A stretch of DNA of 48,627 nt, from contig CAZTFX010000008.1 of NCBI GenBank assembly GCA_964613095.1, positions 1 to 48,627 of the forward strand, written 5' to 3'. The DNA comes from RGIG4576 sp964613095. Lineage in GTDB: Bacteria > Bacteroidota > Bacteroidia > Bacteroidales > Muribaculaceae. Position numbers and translations under genes: made by a program. The stretch's first letter is position 1; every line of letters starts with the position of its first letter. This document shows positions 8,630 to 16,431 of the stretch, one piece after another. Under the pieces are notes generated by a model. It did not search any database and was not told where the DNA came from. It was given only the letters and a program-made list of their open reading frames with translations.

Positions 8630-9976
8630 TTAATTATCCTTATTCAATTCTTTATAAAAACGATACATAAACAACATTCCGGCAACAAACAACGATACGG
8701 CAAACGACAAATAGACTCCAATGATACCTCCATTTAACGGGAATGCAAATAAATAACACGCAGGAATCCCCAAAACAATATATGCCCAAAACGCATATGT
8801 CATCACAGGTATAACACATTTTATTCCACGTAAAGCATTTGCATAAGCCACTTGTGTTGCATCTCCAAACTGGTAAATCATCCAAGGAAAAATAAGCATA
8901 AGCGCAATAGCTATAACATTTTCATCTGTTGTAAACAACCCTATTGCATTCCTTCCGCAAAGTAATAAAAGAATCGAAGCCATTAAGGCACTGGCAAGAA
9001 TTATGTGATACCCCGCTTGCGCACAACGCCTAACCTGTGTTTTGTCACCAACACCCGAATAATTGGCAATCATAATCGACATACTTGCACCAAAACTATA
9101 ATATACCATAAAACCAAGTGTTCCCATCACCAAAATCACCTGATATGCGGCAAGGTAATCACTACCCAACCATCCCACAAAAACAGCCGCAACAGTAAAA
9201 ATAGCTGTTTCCATTCCCATCTGCAATGAAACCGGCAGTGACAATTTACCTATATATTTCAATTCCCTTATTGCAATACAACCGTCTTTAAAACCTTGCA
9301 CATATACTCTATATTTTGATATAAACAACAGACACAAGACATAAACCACAAGCATATATATTCTGGCAATCAAAGTACTGACCCCGGCACCAAACAATCC
9401 CCATTCCGGAAATCCGAATTTACCATATATAAGAAGCCAATTACCAAATATATTCAGCACATTACCACTAATCAATATAAACATGGCAAGTTTCGTATCG
9501 GTGATTCCATCGGTAAACTGACGTAATGCATTGACAACCACAACAGGAAACATTGAAAAAAGGACAACTATATAATACGGTTTCATTAATGGAAGAAGAT
9601 GTTCAGGTTGCCCCATTTCATCGAGAAAAAAATATAAAACAAGCATTACTCCACCACAAAACAGCCCAAATATAACATTTAAGGTTAAAGCCGTTTTTAC
9701 GGCAGTACCTATACGGGAATGCTCCCCTTTAGAATAATATGCCCCCACAATTGGGGTCAGCCCATAAGAAAAGCCCAAACACACAATATTCATAAGATTG
9801 AACAAACTATTCACAAAAGAAGCCGAAGCTAAAGAATCGGTAGTATATCGACCTACCATCATAGTATCCACAAAGCCGGTAATAATAACACCCAATTGCC
9901 CAAGCAATATAGGCAAACCTATTATTAAAATCTGCTTATAATATTTACCATATTTCGTAAAAAAATCATTCATCAT
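8630..9976 (-). CDS. MATE family efflux transporter
   Basis: The 448-residue protein has about 12 transmembrane segments in two homologous halves, the layout of MATE exporters. Family marks include the N-terminal GLPILLGQLG...GFVDTMMVGRY segment, FVNSLFNLMNI, the GLTPIVGAYY region and, in the second half, YQVILVMGTLGFMVYYSFGASMSIMIANYSG. It should export cationic or aromatic compounds out of the cell, driven by sodium or proton; substrate unknown. A -7 box TATCTTTG (minus, 9988-9981) lies only five bases before the first ATG, so the mRNA would have almost no leader, or Met2 (three bases downstream) is used. The gene is divergent from the DUF6377 regulator. Confidence 0.9.
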   Translation of the reverse strand: MMNDFFTKYGKYYKQILIIGLPILLGQLGVIITGFVDTMMVGRYTTDSLASASFVNSLFNLMNIVCLGFSYGLTPIVGAYYSKGEHSRIGTAVKTALTLNVIFGLFCGGVMLVLYFFLDEMGQPEHLLPLMKPYYIVVLFSMFPVVVVNALRQFTDGITDTKLAMFILISGNVLNIFGNWLLIYGKFGFPEWGLFGAGVSTLIARIYMLVVYVLCLLFISKYRVYVQGFKDGCIAIRELKYIGKLSLPVSLQMGMETAIFTVAAVFVGWLGSDYLAAYQVILVMGTLGFMVYYSFGASMSIMIANYSGVGDKTQVRRCAQAGYHIILASALMASILLLLCGRNAIGLFTTDENVIAIALMLIFPWMIYQFGDATQVAYANALRGIKCVIPVMTYAFWAYIVLGIPACYLFAFPLNGGIIGVYLSFAVSLFVAGMLFMYRFYKELNKDN

Positions 9977-10033
9977 TATGCAAAGATAGGAAATTTACAT
10001 CAATTTAATAGGTCGAGTATCAATATAAATAAC

Positions 10034-10041
10034 TACCTTTG
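10034..10041 (+). promoter_or_regulatory. -7 box upstream of the DUF6377 regulator
   Basis: TACCTTTG matches TAnnTTTG and lies 26 bases before the ATG at 10067. No clear TTTG is found at the -33 distance. Confidence 0.45.
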
Positions 10042-10066
10042 TTTTCACCTATCACAACATCCGAAT

Positions 10067-11638
10067 ATGACAAAATACATACTATTTCTTATTACTCTTG
10101 TTTTTTCAGTCTCAATAGGAGTAGCACAAAACAAACTTACTTCGCAAGATTTGAGTATTCTTGACAATGAAATCAAGAAAAAGCACATCTACGATAAGGC
10201 TAAATATGAACGAATCGCAACCCTTGCAAATAAAGCGAATTCATCGACAGAATTCAGCAATGAACGATATCATGCATTCATCGAATTAGCAAGAGAATAT
10301 GAAACCTTTATTTCTGATTCGGCATTATCCTATTTCAATCAAGCCTTAAAAATAGCTAAAGAGCTTAATGATTCCTCAAAAATTGTATTAGCAAAAGTTG
10401 GTAGGATAAAAGTTCTTGCTATACTTGGATACTTCAAAGAAGGTATAACAGAACTGGACGAAATCGAAGCATACGGTGTACCGGAAGAGTTAAAAGCCGA
10501 ATGGCTTGACACCGGCAGACAATTATATGCATACATGACAACCTATGTATATGACAACAAGGAACTCTTGGAGAAATACTTGAAACTATTAAATTATTAT
10601 CGTGATTTACAGTTGGAGATTCTCGAAAATGATTCCCCCGAGCATAAATTATTTCTTGCAGAACATTATGTCATAAACGGACAAATGAGCAAAGCCAAAT
10701 TGCTATTCGGAGAACTTATAGATGAGGTCCCCAATAGTAGTAATATCTATGCACGTGCAGCTCACAATATGTCTTCAATCAAGAAATATGAAGGACAAGA
10801 AGATGTTGCAGCATATTATCTTGCTCTTTCTGCTATATCCGACATTAAATGTTCCGTGAAAGAAACCATGAGTATTCAGGATTTAGCCATCTATCTATAC
10901 AACAAAGGTGACATTACACATGCCTACAGCTACATATCATCATCTCTTGCCGACGCTGTTTTCTGTAACGCAAGATTACGTACAGCCGAAGTATCCAAGA
11001 TTATCCCACTTATCGATGGTGCTTATAAAGAACAACTTGACAAGCAACGCGAAACGCTGGTTTTCACCAATCTTCTCGTAGGGATTCTTTCTGTTGGACT
11101 CATTATTATTATCGTAATTGTACTACGCCAAATGGAAAAAGTAAAAACTGCTCGCCAACAACTAAAAGAAGCTAATAGCATTAAAGAAGAATACATTGGA
11201 CATTTTCTTGACATTTGTTCTATTTACATGGATCGCCTTGACAATTTCAGCAAACTCGTCACCAGAAAAATCACAGCCGGACAAGTTGAGGAGTTACTAA
11301 AAATGGCAAAATCAAACAAATTTACAGAAGGACAACATCAACAATTCTATGACAATTTCGACGCTACATTCTTACACATTTATCCCTCTTTCATTGAAGA
11401 TTTCAACAAATTACTTTTACCCGAAGAACAAATAATAATAAAAGAACCGGGACACTTAACTACCGAACTACGCATTTTTGCCTTCCTACGCATGGGAATC
11501 GAAGATAGCAATAAGATTGCAGGTTTTTTAAACTATTCGGTAAACACAATTTACACTTATAGAAACAAAATTAAAAACAAAGCAAAAAATCGCAATACAT
11601 TTGAAAATGATGTAGTAAAAATAGGTTCATTTTCTTAA
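10067..11638 (+). CDS. Membrane-anchored regulator with TPR sensor region and DUF6377-type C-terminus
   Basis: The 523-residue product has a signal peptide (1-20, ending Val-Ala-Gln), a helical TPR-like periplasmic region (about 40-320), one transmembrane helix (about 335-353, LLVGILSVGLIIIIVIVL), a short coiled coil, and a cytoplasmic C-terminal region. That last part (GHFLDICSIYMDRLDNF..., then LTTELRIFAFLRMGIEDSNKIAGFLNYSVNTIYTYRNKIKNK split by variable sequence) is the DUF6377 / LuxR-like helix-turn-helix arrangement known from Bacteroidota. It probably senses something in the periplasm through the TPRs and binds DNA in the cytoplasm. Its target is unknown; the nearest downstream candidate is the structured gene-free stretch at 11.64-12.1 kb. 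Confidence 0.82.
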   Translation: MTKYILFLITLVFSVSIGVAQNKLTSQDLSILDNEIKKKHIYDKAKYERIATLANKANSSTEFSNERYHAFIELAREYETFISDSALSYFNQALKIAKELNDSSKIVLAKVGRIKVLAILGYFKEGITELDEIEAYGVPEELKAEWLDTGRQLYAYMTTYVYDNKELLEKYLKLLNYYRDLQLEILENDSPEHKLFLAEHYVINGQMSKAKLLFGELIDEVPNSSNIYARAAHNMSSIKKYEGQEDVAAYYLALSAISDIKCSVKETMSIQDLAIYLYNKGDITHAYSYISSSLADAVFCNARLRTAEVSKIIPLIDGAYKEQLDKQRETLVFTNLLVGILSVGLIIIIVIVLRQMEKVKTARQQLKEANSIKEEYIGHFLDICSIYMDRLDNFSKLVTRKITAGQVEELLKMAKSNKFTEGQHQQFYDNFDATFLHIYPSFIEDFNKLLLPEEQIIIKEPGHLTTELRIFAFLRMGIEDSNKIAGFLNYSVNTIYTYRNKIKNKAKNRNTFENDVVKIGSFS

Positions 11639-11768
11639 TATATTAATTTATATTTTACAAATATCATATTACCATAAATAGCATGTAATTCAATATTTTA
11701 TAGATTATAAATTTGTAGATTAATTTATATTTCATTTATATTATCATCTTTATCGGGAAAATACGTTA

Positions 11769-11776
11769 TATATTTG
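11769..11776 (+). promoter_or_regulatory. -7 box of the candidate small RNA
   Basis: TATATTTG followed by C is a perfect Bacteroidota -7 box. It lies just before a series of hairpins and has no ORF behind it. A -33 TTTG is not obvious. Confidence 0.5.
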
Positions 11777-11781
11777 CAGTG

Positions 11782-12080
11782 TCAATGATAAAAACAAAGT
11801 TTTTTTAATCATTGATCACTGGATTCCTAACCTATAATAACGACACGATAAAAAGAGTTTTTATTTATGTGTCTCACTTTAAAAGACGTTTTTTTGATTC
11901 ATTTATATAATAGTTGTTGTATTTATCCAAATGGGTAATCAATAGGTAATGTTTATTAGTTGTTAGTTTTTTTGGGGTATACTTTATTTAATGCCCTACA
12001 AGGTAAAAAGATTGTATTTAACGTTACGCATACGCGTAAACAAACAAGAAAGCACTTCGTGATGAAGTGCTTTCTTGTTT
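11782..12080 (+). ncRNA. Candidate structured noncoding RNA
   Basis: About six bases after the -7 box begins a series of self-complementary segments: a stem tcaatgat/atcattga (11782-11815) with inner aaaaac/gttttt pairing; gacac/gtgtc (11842-11873) enclosing ataaaaa/tttttat; and gggtat/atgccc in the stretch 11975-11996. The series ends at a strong intrinsic terminator. No ORF explains it. It could be a trans-acting RNA, a 6S-like RNA, or a long leader or trailer; I cannot match it to a family by eye. Confidence 0.4.
12042..12080. terminator. Strong terminator hairpin, perfect 17-bp stem
   Basis: The 17-base arms at 12042-12058 and 12064-12080 are exactly complementary around the loop gtgat. 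It lies 25 bases after the upp stop on the minus strand and at the end of the candidate RNA on the plus strand, so it can work in both directions. Confidence 0.85.
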
Positions 12081-12104
12081 ATAAAAATATCGCTATATAT
12101 TATA

Positions 12105-12764
12105 CTATATCTTTTCACCAAATGCCAAATCACCGGCATCTCCCAATCCCGGAACAATATAAGAATATTCGTTAAGAATTTCATCTATAACACCAACCCA
12201 TAAAGTTGCATTAACCTCAGTAAATTTTTCTTTCACAAAATCAACAGCCTGACGTGAAGCAATTACCGATACGATATGAACTTTTTCCGGAATACCCTTT
12301 GTTAACAACGCTTTATATGCAAGTTCCATAGAAGAACCCGTAGCAAGCATAGGATCAACAAGTAACAACGTTTTTCCTTCAAGCGACGGCGATGCAATAT
12401 AACCTATTTCAACATCAAAGTCCTTATGGCTATCGTCTTTATATTTCCTGTATGCCGAAACAAAAGCATTCTCCGCATTATCAAAATAAGAGATAAAGCC
12501 TTCATGAAATGGTAATCCGGCTCGTAACACTGTACTTAATACTACTTTATCCGAGATTTCCACACAATCTGAAACGCCCAACGGAGTAGGAGTTTGTACC
12601 CTTTTATAATTTAAGGTTTTTGAGATTTCGTAAGACATAATTTCACCTAATCGTTTAAGATTCCTGCGAAATCTCATACGATCACATTGAATATTCACAT
12701 CGCGCATTTCTTTAATATACACCCCTATTAAAGAATTCTGTTCTGCAAAGTTTACTACATTCAT
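12105..12764 (-). CDS. upp: Uracil phosphoribosyltransferase
   Basis: The 219-residue enzyme makes UMP from uracil and PRPP for pyrimidine salvage in the cytoplasm. The PRPP-binding loop reads LLVDPMLATGSSM (about 130-142), and the uracil-binding C-terminus ends in YIVPGLGDAGDLAFG, as in bacterial Upp. The N-terminal part shows the family's TLNYKR and RAGLPFHEGF. Length is normal. It is the last gene of the HAD-ribF-upp operon, 11 bases after ribF. Confidence 0.93.
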   Translation of the reverse strand: MNVVNFAEQNSLIGVYIKEMRDVNIQCDRMRFRRNLKRLGEIMSYEISKTLNYKRVQTPTPLGVSDCVEISDKVVLSTVLRAGLPFHEGFISYFDNAENAFVSAYRKYKDDSHKDFDVEIGYIASPSLEGKTLLLVDPMLATGSSMELAYKALLTKGIPEKVHIVSVIASRQAVDFVKEKFTEVNATLWVGVIDEILNEYSYIVPGLGDAGDLAFGEKI

Positions 12765-12775
12765 ATATTATATTT

Positions 12776-13717
12776 TTATTTGTTTTTCAGTTTATGTACA
12801 CCAAGAGTTTCAATACAAGAAACTTTATCCATAGCCAAACGACTTTTAAGTTCATCCAAAGAACCCATTTTCATCTCGGAACGCATAAATTTCACAAACG
12901 AAACTTTCAAACACTGACCATACAAATCACCGTCAAAATCGAATAAATTCACCTCAAAGGTCTGATTTCCTCCTTTTATAACAGTGGGACGCACACCAAT
13001 ATTAGCCATACCACCGTAAATTTCACCATTTTCCAATTCCACTTTGACAGCATAAACACCTTTATGTGGCATGATCAATTCAGGAGTGACATCAATATTA
13101 GCCGTTGGGTAACCTATTTTTCTCCCGTTTTTAAATCCATGAACCACAATACCCGACAATTCAAACGGACGCGTTAGATAAGCCATAGCCAAATCTACTT
13201 TACCCTCTTCAAGTACCTTTCTTATCAAAGACGAACTCACTGGACTATATTCACCTTGATATTCTTTTGCTTTCAACACCTTAACGCCAACCTCAAGCCC
13301 ATGAGCAACATAATCTTCAAAATATTCATCTTTACCATGACCAAAATGATGATTAAACCCAACCATCAAAATATCCACACCATAACGAACATTAAGCAAA
13401 CTAATAAAATCCCTAGAACTCAAATTTGACAGCTCCGTAGTAAAATCCATTAAAATTACCACATCTACCCCCATTTCATCGAGATATTTCAAGCGATCAT
13501 CAAGAGTCATAACCATACGCAATCCTCCATCCGGACGCAAAACTCTTTGCGGATGAGTAGTAAATGTTATCACTGCCGATTTCAGTCCGTTCCGCTTTGC
13601 TTCATCTCGTAATCCTGCAAGTAAAGTTTGATGTCCCAAATGAACTCCATCAAACATACCAATAGTAGCAATGAGCCTGCATTCAGTGTTTATTCTATCC
13701 TCTCTAAAAACTTCCAT
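12776..13717 (-). CDS. ribF: Bifunctional riboflavin kinase / FAD synthetase
   Basis: The 313-residue enzyme phosphorylates riboflavin to FMN and adenylates FMN to FAD. The N-terminal adenylyltransferase domain has GMFDGVHLGH at 20-29, containing the HxGH nucleotide-binding motif, and later VGFNHHFGHG and SSSLIR. The C-terminal flavokinase domain starts near 185 and has GYPTANI and GVYAV. Length is normal for bacterial RibF. It lies one base after the HAD gene and 11 bases before upp, so all three are probably co-transcribed. Confidence 0.93.
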   Translation of the reverse strand: MEVFREDRINTECRLIATIGMFDGVHLGHQTLLAGLRDEAKRNGLKSAVITFTTHPQRVLRPDGGLRMVMTLDDRLKYLDEMGVDVVILMDFTTELSNLSSRDFISLLNVRYGVDILMVGFNHHFGHGKDEYFEDYVAHGLEVGVKVLKAKEYQGEYSPVSSSLIRKVLEEGKVDLAMAYLTRPFELSGIVVHGFKNGRKIGYPTANIDVTPELIMPHKGVYAVKVELENGEIYGGMANIGVRPTVIKGGNQTFEVNLFDFDGDLYGQCLKVSFVKFMRSEMKMGSLDELKSRLAMDKVSCIETLGVHKLKNK

Positions 13718-13718
13718 T

Positions 13719-14369
13719 TCATCGAGTTTTTTGAAGGTTTGTCATTTTTTTGTCAATAAAATAATTCATAAATTCAGATTCAGGCTTTATCCATGCTGTA
13801 TTAAAACCTAATTGAGCAGCCGAATCCAAATTTTTCCGTGAATCATCAAAAAATAATGTTTCCTCAGGCTTAATGCCCAAATATTCCATAGTATATTCAA
13901 AAATCTTTCGATCAGGTTTTACAGCCTTTGCTTCATAAGAAAGGACCAAACCATCAAAATAATAGTTCATATTCTTTCCATCACCACAAAAGTATTTTTT
14001 TATCCTATTTTCAACATGAATAGAATTAGTATTTGACAATAAATAAATTTTATACTCTTTATGCAAAGATTCCAAAGCACGCAATCTATGAGTAGGAATG
14101 CCAACAAGAAATTCACAAAAAGCATTATCAATAGCCTTACATGTCGTTCCGGGTGCAACCAGTTTTTTCACTTCCGAATGAAATTCATCTTCCGATAACA
14201 TTCCTTCTTCAAGAGCAATAAATACTCCCTGCTGTGAATATTCTCCAAAATGTGTTTGGGCATCACACATCCCCAATTCCTCAAAAGCTCGAACACAATT
14301 TTCTCTTTTAAGGTCCATTATCACTCCACCCAAATCAAAAAGCAGATTTTTTATTATACGTTCAGCCAT
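13719..14369 (-). CDS. HAD-superfamily hydrolase (YihX/HAD-IA type)
   Basis: The 216-residue protein carries all four HAD motifs: FDLGGV with nucleophile Asp12, LLSNTN (motif II Ser/Thr), KPDRKIFEY with the motif III lysine, and FFDDSRKNLDSA (motif IV acidic residues). The second Asp of the usual DxD is Gly14, as in the YihX-like alpha-D-glucose-1-phosphate phosphatase group. It lies directly before ribF; a phosphatase of the flavin pathway is one possibility, but its substrate cannot be read from sequence. First gene of the operon. Confidence 0.85.
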   Translation of the reverse strand: MAERIIKNLLFDLGGVIMDLKRENCVRAFEELGMCDAQTHFGEYSQQGVFIALEEGMLSEDEFHSEVKKLVAPGTTCKAIDNAFCEFLVGIPTHRLRALESLHKEYKIYLLSNTNSIHVENRIKKYFCGDGKNMNYYFDGLVLSYEAKAVKPDRKIFEYTMEYLGIKPEETLFFDDSRKNLDSAAQLGFNTAWIKPESEFMNYFIDKKMTNLQKTR

Positions 14370-14389
14370 AGATACTCTTATAATTTCCG

Positions 14390-14419
14390 CAAAGTTAACG
14401 ATTTATTGTGTATTACAAT
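14390..14419 (-). promoter_or_regulatory. Promoter of the HAD-ribF-upp operon
   Basis: On the minus strand ATTG (14419-14416) and TAACTTTG (14397-14390) are separated by 18 bases, about 20 bases before the HAD start codon. Confidence 0.5.
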
Positions 14420-14553
14420 TATCCCTTTAGTTCTATTTTACATCATTCACGAATTGTGTTATTTTTTATTAATCTTACATAAATAATCTTATAATTTTGT
14501 TTTATCCTGACACATATCCACTTCCACATGATAAAATTTCCACAAATATATCG

Positions 14554-14561
14554 TATATTTG
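14554..14561 (+). promoter_or_regulatory. -7 box of the rimP-nusA-infB operon
   Basis: TATATTTG followed by C is a perfect -7 box. Transcription would start near 14567, giving a leader of about 55 bases before rimP. Confidence 0.6.
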
Positions 14562-14574
14562 CAACGGAATGGAC

Positions 14575-14607
14575 GCGGAGGGGGCATGCAGCTCCCTCGC
14601 TTTTTTT
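14575..14607 (+). promoter_or_regulatory. Terminator-like leader hairpin before rimP (possible attenuator)
   Basis: Immediately after the predicted transcription start a GC-rich stem forms between 14575-14582 and 14594-14600 (gcg-aggg with ccctcgc, one bulged G), with GCATGC in the loop, followed by seven Ts at 14601-14607. This is the form of an intrinsic terminator, placed 15 bases before the rimP ATG. It also shows that the longer reading frame from 14559 is not the protein: that part is leader. Confidence 0.6.
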
Positions 14608-14621
14608 ATAATAACAAAAAT

Positions 14622-15089
14622 ATGATTGATAAATCAGAACTCATAAAGGTAATAAACGAATCATTGGAAAACAGTGAGTTGTTTTTGGTAGATGTTAATG
14701 TGAGTCGGGATAACAATATAATAGTGGAAATCGACTCTATGGATCGTGTAAGTATTGACGATTGCGCCAACATTACACGAACGATTGAATCTGCTTTTGA
14801 CCGCGACAAGGAAGATTATGAATTGGAAGTAGGTTCGGCAGGACTTACATCACCTTTTAAAGTAAAGCGCCAATATGAAAAATATCTTGGAGAAGATGTT
14901 GAGGTACTCACGAATGATGGTCGTAAACTTAAAGGAGTCCTAAAGGAAGTTCTTGACGAGACCTTTATTATAGGAATCACAAAAAAGGTCAAGCCTGAAG
15001 GTGCAAAACGTCCGATTGAAGTTATTGAAGACGAAACAATTAATTATAACGAAATAAAATATACAAAATACTTAATTCAGTTTAAATAG
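14622..15089 (+). CDS. rimP: Ribosome maturation factor RimP
   Basis: From the ATG at 14622 (MIDKSELI...) the product is 155 residues, normal for RimP; an upstream extension to 14559 would translate the leader hairpin and is rejected. RimP helps mature the 30S subunit. The N-terminal alpha/beta domain has the Glu-Ile-Asp-Ser and Cys-Ala-Asn-Ile-Thr region, followed by the signature LEVGSAGLTSPFK near residue 70. The C-terminal Sm-like domain starts near 85. It begins the rimP-nusA-infB operon, with nusA four bases after its stop, the order conserved across bacteria. Confidence 0.92.
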   Translation: MIDKSELIKVINESLENSELFLVDVNVSRDNNIIVEIDSMDRVSIDDCANITRTIESAFDRDKEDYELEVGSAGLTSPFKVKRQYEKYLGEDVEVLTNDGRKLKGVLKEVLDETFIIGITKKVKPEGAKRPIEVIEDETINYNEIKYTKYLIQFK

Positions 15090-15093
15090 AATT

Positions 15094-16359
15094 ATGGCAA
15101 AGAAAGAGGAAGCCATCGACATGGTAGACAGATTTTCAGAATTTAAAGAGCTGAAAAACATTGACAAGACAACAATGATTAGCGTCTTGGAGGAATCATT
15201 CCGTAGCGTGCTGGCTAAAATGTTCGGCAGCGACGAAAATTTTGACGTTATCATGAACCCCGACAAGGGCGACTGTGAAATTTACCAAAATCTAGAAGTC
15301 GTTCCCGACGGTGAAGTAACCGACCCTGTAAAGCAAATCAGCCTTACCGAAGCTAAGAACGACCCCGATGATCCCGATCCCGATTGTGAAGTAGGTGAAG
15401 ACCATACAAAGAAAATTGACTTCGCAAAATTTGGTCGTCGCGCCATTCTTAATTTGCGTCAAACTCTTGCCAGCAAGATTCTTGATTTGCAAAAGGATGC
15501 TATTTACTCTAAATTTAAAGAAATGGAAGGTGAACTTGTTACCGGAGAAGTTTACCAATTATGGAAAAAAGAAATTCTACTTCTTGATGACGACAAGAAC
15601 GAACTTCTTCTTCCCAAAGATCAACAAATCCCAAGCGATTTCTATCGCAAGGGTGAAACCGTACGTGCCGTAATCGAACGCGTCGATAATCATAACAACA
15701 ATCCAAAGATTATCGTATCACGTACAAGCGAAAATTTCTTACGCCGTTTGTTCGAACTTGAAGTTCCCGAAATTCACGACGGTCTTATTGTTATACGCGC
15801 AGTTGCCCGCATACCGGGTGAACGTGCCAAGATTGCAGTAGAAAGTTATGATGACCGTATCGACCCTGTTGGAGCATGTGTGGGTGTAAAAGGAGCACGT
15901 ATCCACGGAATCGTGCGTGAATTGAAAAATGAAAATATCGACGTTATCAATTATACCAACAACCCTCAGTTATTTATCCAACGCGCGCTTAGCCCTGCTA
16001 AGATTTCTACAATTCGCTTGGATGAAGAAAACAAGCACGCTGAAGTATTCTTGCGTCCCGAAGAAGTTTCACTTGCCATTGGTAAGGGCGGTCTTAACAT
16101 CAAGTTGGCTTCAAAACTTACAGGTTATGAAATTGATGTATATCGCGATCTTGATGCCGAAGGTGAAGAAGATATCTACCTTGACGAATTCAAGGACGAA
16201 ATAGAGTCATGGATTATCGAAGCATTAAAGGACATGGGTTGTGCTACTGCAAAAACAGTACTTAACACACCACGCGAAGTGCTTATCGAGAAAGCCGACT
16301 TGGAAGAAGATACAGTTGACAACGTAATTGCAGTGCTAAAAGCAGAATTTGAAGATTAA
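15094..16359 (+). CDS. nusA: Transcription termination/antitermination factor NusA
   Basis: The 421-residue protein binds RNA polymerase and nascent RNA and controls pausing, termination and antitermination. It has the N-terminal polymerase-binding domain (1 to about 130), an S1 domain (about 140-205, with GEVYQLWKKEILL), KH1 (with VGACVGVKGARI near 269) and KH2 (with LAIGKGGLNIKLAS near 329). The acidic C-terminus holds a single helix-hairpin-helix-like segment (VLNTPREVLIEKADL). It lies between rimP and infB, and could act on the operon's own leader hairpin; that is inference. Confidence 0.95.
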   Translation: MAKKEEAIDMVDRFSEFKELKNIDKTTMISVLEESFRSVLAKMFGSDENFDVIMNPDKGDCEIYQNLEVVPDGEVTDPVKQISLTEAKNDPDDPDPDCEVGEDHTKKIDFAKFGRRAILNLRQTLASKILDLQKDAIYSKFKEMEGELVTGEVYQLWKKEILLLDDDKNELLLPKDQQIPSDFYRKGETVRAVIERVDNHNNNPKIIVSRTSENFLRRLFELEVPEIHDGLIVIRAVARIPGERAKIAVESYDDRIDPVGACVGVKGARIHGIVRELKNENIDVINYTNNPQLFIQRALSPAKISTIRLDEENKHAEVFLRPEEVSLAIGKGGLNIKLASKLTGYEIDVYRDLDAEGEEDIYLDEFKDEIESWIIEALKDMGCATAKTVLNTPREVLIEKADLEEDTVDNVIAVLKAEFED

Positions 16360-16431
16360 TCTGCAACACAGCACTTTTACCAACTCAAAACGATAGTCAA
16401 TCCTTAAACAAAAAACTTATTAAAATAATAT

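Larger units (their letters stand above)
11639..12104. other. Long gene-free stretch with promoter and hairpins
   Basis: This 466-base AT-rich interval lies between the DUF6377 gene and the convergent upp operon. It holds a -7 box at 11769, a candidate structured RNA, and a perfect terminator hairpin at 12042-12080. The short plus-strand reading frame from 11960 has no family features and runs through the terminator into upp, so I do not call it a gene. Confidence 0.6.

Noticed and set aside
11960..12175. 71-codon plus-strand frame in the gene-free stretch
   Set aside because: Runs through a strong terminator hairpin into the antisense of upp and has no protein-like character.
14559..14621. 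N-terminal extension of RimP
   Set aside because: It would translate the -7 box's downstream leader and the terminator-like hairpin; the family start is at 14622.
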